Shown piece after piece: positions 37,320-46,003 of a stretch of DNA of 64,000 bases; the first letter of the stretch is position 1; the number at the start of each line of letters is the position of its first letter. The stretch is from CAWANP01 sp963783445 (GTDB lineage: Bacteria; Chloroflexota; Anaerolineae; JAAYZQ01). The stretch covers positions 124,001-188,000 of the forward strand of contig CAWANP010000009.1 in assembly GCA_963783445.1 (NCBI GenBank), in the 5' to 3' direction. The notes under the pieces were generated by a model that searched no databases, was not told the DNA's origin, and saw only the letters and a program-made list of their open reading frames with translations. Position numbers and translations under genes: made by a program.

Positions 37320-37612
37320 TGTGGATAACTAGGGAAAACCTGTGGAAAACCCACACCGTTTGTGGACAATACGGTCCGTTTTGAGTCTTCCCCCCTGAAT
37401 TTGCCACCTATCGTCTTTTAGCCGGACTTTTCCCAGATCTCATCCACACCCAATGGGGATAGTCCGAACCTAGGGTTAGTAGTTGGGGAGCCGATACCCC
37501 CAAGGGACAGCAGGCCGGTATCAATCCCAGGACATGTTTCCACATATAGACAGGGCCTACTGGTACTACTATATATACATATACTAAAGGGAAAGAATAT
37601 ATGATAAAGGAA
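37320..37612. other. DnaA-box cluster with AT-rich segment, candidate replication origin
   Basis: In a 436-base gene-free gap, TGTGGATAA (37320-37328, perfect), TGTGGAAAA (37341-37349) and TGTGGACAA (37361-37369) repeat in one orientation at 20-21-base steps. TCATCCACA (37440-37448) and GTTTCCACA (37536-37544) lie in the opposite orientation. An AT-rich stretch (about 37567-37612, with TATATATACATATA) follows, as expected for a duplex-unwinding element. No dnaA, dnaN, rpmH or parAB gene is in the window, so this is a candidate only; alternatively it is a DnaA-controlled promoter. Confidence 0.5.
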
Positions 37613-37675
37613 AAACCCACTGCGAAAACCTAAACTTTTGAGCTTCACCAGAATCATGACTATGTTTTGTATTCT

Positions 37676-38716
37676 CTATATGCCAGGCTCTTTGCCCCAG
37701 ACACGTGCTTGATTGTCTTTCATCTTTTCCCGGTAGGCTGTGTCCAGATTGATTCCTGTATAGTTGGCCAACTTTAGCAGGTAGGCCATGCAATCTGCCA
37801 GTTCTGAGCCCAACGCTTTCTGCCTGTCTGCGAGGGCATGCTGGAGGGCTTGCGCTTCGGATTGCCCTGCTGCTACCCCTGCATCTTGGGCCCTCCATAG
37901 TTCTGCCAGTTCACTCCCTAGCTCCCCCATCTCTTCGCTCAAACAAAGATAGTTGAAATACACATTGGTGTTGAACCCTTTTGCCCTATCCAGTTCGACG
38001 TGGAGTTCTTGGTATCTTCTCAACTGTCCTTCCTGGCGTTTTGGATCGGGTTCGGGCGTGGAGACCTCGAACTCTGGCAAGGGCCGTTGAAAAGTCCCTT
38101 GCTGGAGAGCACTGTTTATTCGTTCCAGGATCGATTGGAAATCGCTTGTCCGGGTAATGATATTGAGCTGGTTGGTATCGATCGCCAGTATCTGCGAATC
38201 GGTATATTCAAAAAAGAACTGTTCGTAAACCTGTCGCAGCTCGTCGATGTAGGCCCGATCCATGTCTCGCTCGTAGCTTCGGTCTCGCTGGGTGATCCTG
38301 TCCATCAGGACATCGGTATCAGCCTGCAAATAGACGATCAGATCCGCTGCTGGAATATGATCAGCCAGCGCTCTGTGTACTTGCTGATAGACCTCCCACT
38401 CGTCGCCCTTCAAGTTAAGACGGGCGAACAACCTGTCCTTGTCAAACATATAATCCATAACAATCGCCCCTTGTTCCAGAAGGGGGGGCACCTGCTGCTG
38501 CTGGCGGTATCGACTGAGCAGGAAGAACATCTGTGTTTGAAACGCATAGCGATCGCGATCTCGGTAGAAATCGGCAAGAAAGGGGTTCTCCTCAAAGACT
38601 TCCAGCAGTAGACCGGCGCCATAGTGATCTCGCAGCATCCGGGCCAGGGTCGTTTTGCCCACGCCGATGGCGCCCTCAATGATGATATGCCACGGCCTGT
38701 TTGTGGTGGTTATCAA
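37676..38716 (-). CDS. fused deoxynucleoside kinase and MazG-like pyrophosphohydrolase
   Basis: A 346-residue protein. The N-terminal deoxyadenosine/deoxyguanosine-kinase-type domain has Walker A IIIEGAIGVGKTTLARML, the substrate-binding Glu in VFEENPFL, FFLLSRYRQ, MDYMFDKDRLFA and the LID ITQRDRSYERD. The C-terminal domain (from about residue 240) shows the MazG metal-binding pattern, CLSEEMGELGSELAELW and LGSELADCMAYLLKLAN. The fusion would both make deoxynucleoside monophosphates and hydrolyse (d)NTPs. The frame opens at a GTG (38737), but TTG at 38716 has AGGAGG 8 bases upstream. It lies beside the DnaA-box cluster. Confidence 0.82.
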   Translation of the reverse strand: MITTTNRPWHIIIEGAIGVGKTTLARMLRDHYGAGLLLEVFEENPFLADFYRDRDRYAFQTQMFFLLSRYRQQQQVPPLLEQGAIVMDYMFDKDRLFARLNLKGDEWEVYQQVHRALADHIPAADLIVYLQADTDVLMDRITQRDRSYERDMDRAYIDELRQVYEQFFFEYTDSQILAIDTNQLNIITRTSDFQSILERINSALQQGTFQRPLPEFEVSTPEPDPKRQEGQLRRYQELHVELDRAKGFNTNVYFNYLCLSEEMGELGSELAELWRAQDAGVAAGQSEAQALQHALADRQKALGSELADCMAYLLKLANYTGINLDTAYREKMKDNQARVWGKEPGI

Positions 38717-38838
38717 GGGATATTCCTCCTCGGGCACGAGCTTTCGAGCTCAAGCCTGCTAGTTTGCTCAACGTGGCGTCCTTCTGTCTTGCTGCGTTTG
38801 TGGGCTTGGCCTGATGGGGACTCGCTGCCGCGTCTCTG

Positions 38839-40353
38839 TCAATTTCCGCTTTCCCATCTGGTCTTGATCTGGACGCGATGAACGGAATCTTGCCCTTCCT
38901 GTGGAAAGTCGAACCACTCTTCCCATGGTACGGCGGGATCCGTGGCATAGATCGGCCTGCGGGAAAAATTGCTCGTAATCAGGTCACGAACCAGATCATT
39001 TGTTGTTACATCTACACCATGCGGGGTATTTACAATAAGGTCAGGGTATAGATGACGTACCAGGTCGCGGTACCAGATATAGGCCAGGAGCGGTCCGCTG
39101 ACCACGGCCACGTCGGGCCGCTGCTCTTCGGCATAGATGGCATACCACAGGGCAAAAGTGGGGCCATCGCCCCGGACAATCACTAGTCCCTCAGGTTCCA
39201 CTCCCTCCAGTACCTGCTGGATGTAGGTATGGACCGAAAGATCGTCGCTCAGGTCGGCATCTTGCCAATTCAGGACCAGGGACAGAAAAGGCAGGGCAAG
39301 AATCACGATCAGCGCCAGATTCTGCCAACCTGTTCGCAGCCGCCGGGTCAGGCTCAGCAGGTAGCGGGATCCTTCACCCCACCAGAGGGCCAGCAGCAGG
39401 AAGGGCGGCAGCAGATAGACGTGGGAGTCACCGGTGTCATAGAAGAACGCATAGATGCCAACGAGCAGTATCCAGCCCAGACAAAAGATGGCAAATCGCC
39501 TGTCTCGCTGCCACCAGCTCCAGCCCCCGATGAGGGTGATGGCCAGGCCCCACCAGCCGAACTGCCTGCCCAACAACAGCGCCCAATTCCCGATCCTTCC
39601 GGGGAAATCCCCGGGATCAAGGCCAAAGGCGAATATCTGGTACTGTTTGGCAGTGACTACCCACTTGAATTGGTCCCAGGTCTGGGGGTTGCCCCAGTTG
39701 ACTGGGGGGTAGCTTCTTGCCGCCAGGGGCAGATAGGCATAGACCGCCAACCCCAGGAAAAAGAATCCAATGGCCGGGAGCAGGGTCCGCGGGCTAAGGA
39801 TTCTCTTCCCCTCTGTACGAATTCTATCCCAGAGCAGAAACAGGGCTGCCGGAAGGGCCAGGGCGAGGGTCAGGTGGTTGCCCAGCCCCAGGCCCACGAC
39901 AAAAGCCGCCAGCCAGAGGGCCCAGACGCCGCTGCCCTCCCTCCATCGGACCAAAAGCCAGAGAAAAAAGGCTGCAAAGAACGCTAGCAGCGCATAGACC
40001 TCGGCGATGACGGCCTGTGACCAAAAGAGGAGGGAGAAGGCGTATATCAGCGCGGTAGCTGCCGATATGGCCAAGTTGTAGCGGTCATCAGGGAGCAGGC
40101 ATTGGGTCGTACGGCATAGGAACCCTACGGCGCCGGCGGCGAAAATCGTGGATAGGAGGTTTACTCGATAGGCGATGGTGCCCACCGGCAGATTGCTGAA
40201 CAGCCAAGCCAGCAGCGTATAGGTCGGATAGCCGGTCGGATGTGGCACACCCAGCGTCCGAGCCGCCGTGATCAGGTCTCCACTGTCGGTGCCGTGGTGC
40301 TCGAAGGTGAGTCCTGGCGCCAGGGTGGCCAGATAGACGGCCAAGGCTATCAC
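38839..40353 (-). CDS. DUF2723 integral membrane protein (GT-C glycosyltransferase-like)
   Basis: A 504-residue polytopic membrane protein with about ten hydrophobic helices. The first loop has LTFEHHGTDSGDLITAARTL, then GVPHPTGYPTYTLLAWLF, the DUF2723 hallmark resembling the acidic loop of dolichyl-phosphate mannosyltransferases. A soluble C-terminal domain follows (GLVIVRGDGPTFALWYAIY onward). The listed start is a GTG. The frame is open upstream to about 40560 without an ATG, so a longer cytoplasmic N-terminus with a rare start is possible. It may glycosylate surface proteins, which would suit the secreted proteins nearby. Confidence 0.85.
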   Translation of the reverse strand: MIALAVYLATLAPGLTFEHHGTDSGDLITAARTLGVPHPTGYPTYTLLAWLFSNLPVGTIAYRVNLLSTIFAAGAVGFLCRTTQCLLPDDRYNLAISAATALIYAFSLLFWSQAVIAEVYALLAFFAAFFLWLLVRWREGSGVWALWLAAFVVGLGLGNHLTLALALPAALFLLWDRIRTEGKRILSPRTLLPAIGFFFLGLAVYAYLPLAARSYPPVNWGNPQTWDQFKWVVTAKQYQIFAFGLDPGDFPGRIGNWALLLGRQFGWWGLAITLIGGWSWWQRDRRFAIFCLGWILLVGIYAFFYDTGDSHVYLLPPFLLLALWWGEGSRYLLSLTRRLRTGWQNLALIVILALPFLSLVLNWQDADLSDDLSVHTYIQQVLEGVEPEGLVIVRGDGPTFALWYAIYAEEQRPDVAVVSGPLLAYIWYRDLVRHLYPDLIVNTPHGVDVTTNDLVRDLITSNFSRRPIYATDPAVPWEEWFDFPQEGQDSVHRVQIKTRWESGN

Positions 40354-40569
40354 TGCTACGCCTACGGCCAGCCACCGGCCCTGGCGGTCGCGGGGGTGAG
40401 ATAGCGGAATAGCATCAGGCCGAGTTGCTATGGCTCCCTCCTCATTGGTCTGCTGCCGGCAGTCTGCATCCTTGCACTCCCTCTCTGGGAAACTATAGCC
40501 GATCCCGGTAGGCTTGTCAAATGCCGGTGGTCTGACTCTTGGGACTGGTCAAACGCGATCTCAATCGCG

Positions 40570-40598
40570 TTGACTGAATCCTGCCAATATGGTATACT
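40570..40598 (+). promoter_or_regulatory. strong promoter upstream of the giant glycosidase-like gene
   Basis: TTGACT (40570-40575) and TATACT (40593-40598) are 17 bases apart. The promoter fires toward a short ORF at 40619 and, beyond it, the 40861 gene. A GCGAT/ATCGC hairpin sits just before it. Confidence 0.65.
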
Positions 40599-40618
40599 TG
40601 TGATCATAGGGGGATGTC

Positions 40619-40792
40619 ATGAACGCTAGCCACGCCCTCCGAAAGACTGCTGCGCCCCAGCCAGGCATAGGCCCAGTTCCTGTCGATCTGGTCTCACGGC
40701 GAAATGCCCTTGTTCTTCTTGCTGGGTGTCACTCCCTCGTTCATAATCGGACCCTGTCGCCAGCGGCTCTCCATACACGATGTCCTGAATAG
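40619..40792 (+). CDS. 57-residue leader ORF of unknown function
   Basis: An ATG with AGGGGG upstream lies 20 bases past a near-ideal -10. It encodes MNASHALRKTAAPQPGIGPV and ends in HTRCPE. No family was recognised, and codon use is not clearly coding. It may be a leader peptide, the start of a disrupted gene, or chance. The rest of the 40354-40860 gap shows no other supported gene. Confidence 0.3.
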   Translation: MNASHALRKTAAPQPGIGPVPVDLVSRRNALVLLAGCHSLVHNRTLSPAALHTRCPE

Positions 40793-40860
40793 GCAAGTTG
40801 TGACCTCGGGCCGGTGAATTTTGTCCACGGCCCCTCATACAGCTCAAAAGGTAGGTATAG

Positions 40861-43800
40861 ATGAATATTCTGAAGCGAAAAAAGTTCGAGATCCCACCCG
40901 AGGTCAGCGGCCGCCCTGTCACCAATCGCGGCGTGCACCTGCAGCCCTTTGGATTTCACGGATTCTGGCTTGATCGAGAGAATGAGGACCACTATTGGAC
41001 TGATCTCTTGAAAGGGATGGGCATGTCGTGGGTGGTGATGCTCACCGAGGGGGACAGCGTTTTGGAAGAGCGCGGCGGGACTACCCCCCTCAACACCCTG
41101 TTGGATGCGGGCATCATCCCCATTATCCGCGACAAGCAAAAGTTCCCTCGTTCCTTCTCCAATATTGATGCGGTGAAACGTACTGTGCCGGTCTACAAGC
41201 AGTATGGATTGCGCCCGTTCTGGCAGCTCTATAATGAGCCCTTTGATCCCAGGGAGTGGAGAAATGGGGAGGTCCCACCCTACGACGAAGCCTGGGCGAT
41301 CATTGCTTCACGGTGGTCCCAGGGGGCGAGGCAGGTCGCGGATGCCGGCGCCTATGTTGGCTTCCCCGATGGGCCCGGCTACGACGAGAACCCTTACGAG
41401 AAGCTGCGTCCTGCCGGGGGACTGACGGTTTTTGATGAGGGCATGGCTTTTTATGCGCCCCATACCTATGGCAAGGGCCGGCACCTGTGGTATCCTTATG
41501 ATGCGGTTACGCGCCACGCTGCCTTGCTAACCGATGAGGCCTACCTCCGCCTGCTGGATGACTTTGCGGATCAGTCAAATTGGTACGACGCGCCCCTGGA
41601 ATTCCTCAACGCCCAGCGTCGAGGGTGGGCCGATCCGGACCGGACGGCCCTCGATGATGATACCTGTTGGCGCGGCTGGGAAAAGATCGTAGCCTGGTCC
41701 ATCGAGTCCCTGGGCTATGTTCCTCCCTTGTCCATGACAGAGGGCGGCTTTACACCTCGGGACCGGGCCGGGTCCAATCCTGTGGACGCACGCTGGCCCT
41801 ACTCCACGCCCAAGATGGTGGCCAAAAAGACGCTGCAGATGTATGACACGCCATCGCCTTTCTTTTCCATTTGTCCCTGGCTGGTAGCCAGCGAGGATAT
41901 GGGCGGCGCCGGTTGGTACGACGATGCCTGGCACGGCGGATCGTTCAGCCAGACCTACGGGCGCAAGAAACCGGTCATCCTCACCCTGGAGCAGGTCCCG
42001 CCCAAAGAGGTCGAACCTCGGGCACAGCCCCTGGTCATCGACGTGGATGGCGATACCCGTGACTGGGACTGGGTCGAGACGGCCTATGGGGCTAGCTACC
42101 GGCGAGGCGAATCTCAGTTGCGGCTCATTGAGGTGCACGAGTACGAAGGACCTGCCACTCTGGATGTCATTGTGGTAGATGTCGACGGTCTGCCCATCGA
42201 GGGTATCGAGTTCTATTACCACTATCCCGGCGCCCCGTCTATTGGCAGCGGCGAATGGTATGATCGGGGCGTGGCGGCTACCTCCGACCAGTCCGGCCGC
42301 ATTCACTTTGCAGCGCCAGAGAACGGTGGCGAGTGTGCGCCCGGTACCTGTCAGGACGCCATCTGGCCTGCAGGGAAGGGGGATCTCCTGGACCATCTGG
42401 GATTCCTGGCCGGTACGCAGAACCGTCACCTCAACGGCGTGTGGCAGTGGCTGGAGGATGGACCTCCACCTGAGCCAGAGCCGGAGCCCGAACCGGAGCC
42501 TGAACCCGAGCCAGAGCCGGAACGAGCCCGAACCTGAACCCGAGCCGGAGCCGGAACCGGAGCCCGAACCTGAACCCGAGCCGGAGCCGGAACCCGAGCC
42601 CGGTCCTTACGTCGATCCACGCATTGAGCCCTTCCTCACCCTGGACCTGAGTGGGGACACATACAAGCTGGTCGAGGTCCTGTGGTACGATCCCGACGAA
42701 TCTGGGGGCAAACATCACATCTTCCTCGACGTCGTCGATGAGGTCGGGCAGCGGCTGGCCGGTGAGAAAGTGGTTATATCTTGGCCAGGCGGCCAGGCGC
42801 CCGTGACGATTGAGGAGAAACCTGGCGAGCTCTGGGGCGGAAACTTTGGCATGTCCGCCACGTTGGGTACCTACGCCGCTCGGGTCGCTCCAGAAAGTGG
42901 TACATCGGATGCCGTGGCTGGTCTGGGCCGAGGCACGCCTGAAGAGCCGGATGTCATGTACGCTACCTCTTTTGGCATAACCTTCAAAAAGCTCTCCGAG
43001 CCAGAACCGGAGCCCGAGCCCGAACCCGAACCTGAACCTGAGCCAGAGCCCGAACCGGAACCTGAACCAGAGCCTGAACCTGAGCCCGAACCGGAACCTG
43101 AACCTGAACCTGAACCGGAGCCTGAACCAGAGCCTGAGCCTGAGCCCGAACCCGAGCCTGAACCTGGCCCCTATGTTGACCCTCGCATAGAGTCCTTCCT
43201 GACGCTGGATCTCTGTGGGGATACCTACAAGTTGGTCGAGGTGCTATGGTACGATCCCGACGAATCAGGGGGCAAACACCATATCTTCCTCGATGTTGTC
43301 GACGAGGCCGGGCAGCGGCTGGCCGGCGAAATTGTCATTGTGTCCTGGTCAGGCGGCCAGGCGCCGGTGACCATAGAGGAGAAACCCGGCGAACCCTGGG
43401 GTGGCAACTTTGGCATGTACGCTACCTTGGGGTCCTACGCCGTGCGCGTCGATCCTGAGAGCGGTACGTCGGATGGCGTGGCTGGTCTGGGACTGGGCAC
43501 TCCCGAGGAGCCAAATGTAAAACACCATACCTCTTTTGGCATCACCTTCAAGAAACTCTTGGACCCCGAGCCAGAACCGGAGCCCGAACCGGAGCCAGAG
43601 CCAGAGCCAGAACCCGAGCCAGAACCTGAACCTGAACCGGAGCCTGAACCTGAACCGGAGCCTGAACCGGAACCCGAGCCTGAACCGGAACCGGAACCTG
43701 AACCGGAACCTGAACCTGGACCCTATGTCGACCCGCGCATTGAGTCCTTCCTGACACTGGATCTCAGTGGGGACACATACAAGCTGGTCGAGGTGTTATG

Positions 43801-46003
43801 GTACGATCCCGACGAATCAGGGGGCAAACACCATATCTTTCTCGACATCGTCGACGAGGCCGGGCAGCGGCTGGCTGGCGAAAAAGTCATCGTGTCTTGG
43901 CAGGGCGGCCAGGCGCCTGTGACCATAGAGGAGAAACCCGGCGAACCCTGGGGCGGCAACTTTGGCATGTACGCTACCTTGGGGTCCTACGCCGTGCGCG
44001 TCGATCCTGAGAGCGGTACGTCGGATGGCGTGGCTGGTCTGGGACTGGGCACTCCCGAGGAGCCAAATGTAAAGCACCATACCTCTTTTGGCATCACCTT
44101 CAAGAAACTCTCGGAACCGGAGCCAGAACCCGAGCCTGAGCCGGAACCAGAACCGGAGCCAGAACCTGAACCCGAGCCTGAGCCGGAACCCGAGCCCAAA
44201 GGCAACAACCTTGGCTTCTATATCGAAGCCACCAACGTCGCCGGCTTGCCGGAGGCCATCCGGGATGTCAAGCCTCCCACCCTGCTGACCCACGCCAACG
44301 ATCGGGGGCTGCTCCAGTGGATCCGCCGCGAGCTTTCGCCCGAGACCTTTGTCATCGGCCGCCTGCACGTCGACCCGCACGTACAGGATGCGTGGTTGAC
44401 AAGCGGCGACCCCGCGGGCAAGGGGCGCGAGTTCGCGGAAATGATCCTCCGCCTCGACATGGGGCTGGCCCTGGAGAGGGGGGCCAACGGCCGGCTGTTG
44501 ATCGACGCCTGGATGAGCCTCAACGAGTGCGTACCCGGGCCGGAATCTCATGCCTACCAGAACGGCAGCGCCGAGGAAAAAGCAGCGATCCGGGCCAAAG
44601 CCGATGCCTACGACCGCTTTATGGTCGCCTTCCTGCAGCGCCTCAAGCAGGAGGACGGCGATCTGGATGCCGTGGCCCTTAACTTTGGGGCGGGGAACTT
44701 TCAGACGGCAGCGGGCTATTTGGACTGGTTCCCGCGTACCCTCGCCTCGCACACCTATCTAGGCTTTCACGAGTACGGTTGGCGGGCGCTGTCCGCGGAG
44801 TTGGACCCCGATACCGCCTCCGCCGCGGGGTTTTACCGGCCTTGCATGGCCGGGATCCGACAAGCTTACGGCACCCATCAAAAAGCCATCATCACCGAGG
44901 CCGGCCTGGCCCGGCTGTACAAGCATATCGAGTTCCCTCCTGGCGACGTCGGCTGGTTGTATGAGGGCGAGACCATCAGCGAAGATGACTATTGGGACTC
45001 TCTGGCGTGGTACAATCGCCTGCTGCTCCGGGATCGTTACGTGTTGGGCTCCTGCCTCTTTAACGTCGGCCACTCGGGCAAGTGGGTCACCTTCCGCCAT
45101 TTGGGCAAAGACAACGAAGGGCAGTGGATCACGATCATCGACCGGATCGCCGCCCTGAGCGCGCCGCGCGCCCCGCTCCTGATGGAGCCGCCCCCGTTGG
45201 TGACATTGGGGGGCCGTGTACTCAGCCAGGAGGATCACAAGTCCCTGGACGACCAGCCGGTTCTCGGATCCATGGTCCGGCTCATCGGCTCGCCCCATAC
45301 CTTGGGCGCTGACCCCCGCGCGGCGGCGTTCGACACCGATGCCGTCAGTTGGACGCGGCGCATCAAAGGTTTCCGGGGCAGCGCCTGGAACTGCTGGCAG
45401 AAGTATGTCGAGCGTGAGGTGGCCGGCATCACCTGGGAGGAGTTCAAGGCGGGTGTTGTGGAGCACAATCCGTCCCTGCGCAAGTCTGGAGGCCGGTTCA
45501 AGGGCAATCGCAAGTACCTTCTTCCCGAGAACCGGGACCCGGACGCTCCACAGGGCGAGCGACCGGAGATCGAATGGGCTCGGCTCGTGACCGGCTTCCG
45601 TGGAACCCGGTGGGACTGCTGGCAAAAATACGTCCGCGGCAAGGTGGTGGGCCTGGATTGGCAGGCTTTCAAAGCGGAGGTTGTGAAACAAAACCCCCGG
45701 CTGGCCAGGGACGGCAACCGTTTTTTACCCGGACAGCGTTACGTGCTGCCCTACAATGCCGGTCAGTACGAGTACACGCGCGTGGCCTATGCCAACGCCC
45801 GCGGGCGCTACCGCTTCAAATCGCTACCGCCCGGTCTCTATACTGTCGAGGCTACTTCCCCTGGTTCCCCGTTGCTGCGGCGCCAGATCGAGATCAAGGC
45901 TGATACCACCCTCGATCTGGAGATCGAGCCGCTGCACCGGCAGCCCCTTCCGCGAGGCCAAGATGAACGACGAGGTCAAGACCAGGCAGTCTCTGATCGC
46001 TGA
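40861..46003 (+). CDS. giant modular protein: two glycosidase-like barrels, three repeated modules, Glu-Pro linkers
   Basis: About 1,713 residues after crossing one frame break in the first Glu-Pro tract (near 42525). Residues 1-530 form a TIM-barrel glycosidase-like domain with candidate acid/base Glu in FWQLYNEPFD and nucleophile Glu in LSMTEGGFTP. Three 130-residue modules (each PYVDPRIE to ITFKKL) follow, separated by Glu-Pro tracts. A second barrel (about 44200-45190) has WMSLNECVPG and AIITEAGLARLY in equivalent positions. The C-terminus has two LysM-like modules and a carboxypeptidase-regulatory-like strand set. No signal peptide is visible at MNILKRKKFEIPPE, which is odd for such an architecture. 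A weak AGGTAGG precedes the ATG. The 3' end overlaps the kinase gene by 41 bases. Confidence 0.75.
42601..44112 (+). repeat. three near-identical 390-400-base modules separated by Glu-Pro tracts
   Basis: Modules at about 42601-43002, 43165-43560 and 43720-44112 encode the same sequence from PYVDPRIE through DESGGKHHIFLD to SFGITFKKL. Modules 2 and 3 are almost identical at the DNA level over their 3' halves, implying recent duplication or gene conversion. Glu-Pro tracts at about 42471-42600, 42995-43164, 43561-43719 and 44113-44198 are built from degenerate GAGCCN/GAACCN hexamers. This is the likely cause of the frame break and a risk for misassembly. Confidence 0.85.

Noticed and set aside
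42471..44198. CRISPR-like regular repeats
   Set aside because: The repeats are in-frame Glu-Pro codons and protein modules, not short direct repeats with unique spacers, and no cas gene is present.
43817..44752. 311-codon minus-strand frame over the giant protein
   Set aside because: It is long only because Glu-Pro hexamers lack stops on the reverse strand; composition is repetitive and motif-free.
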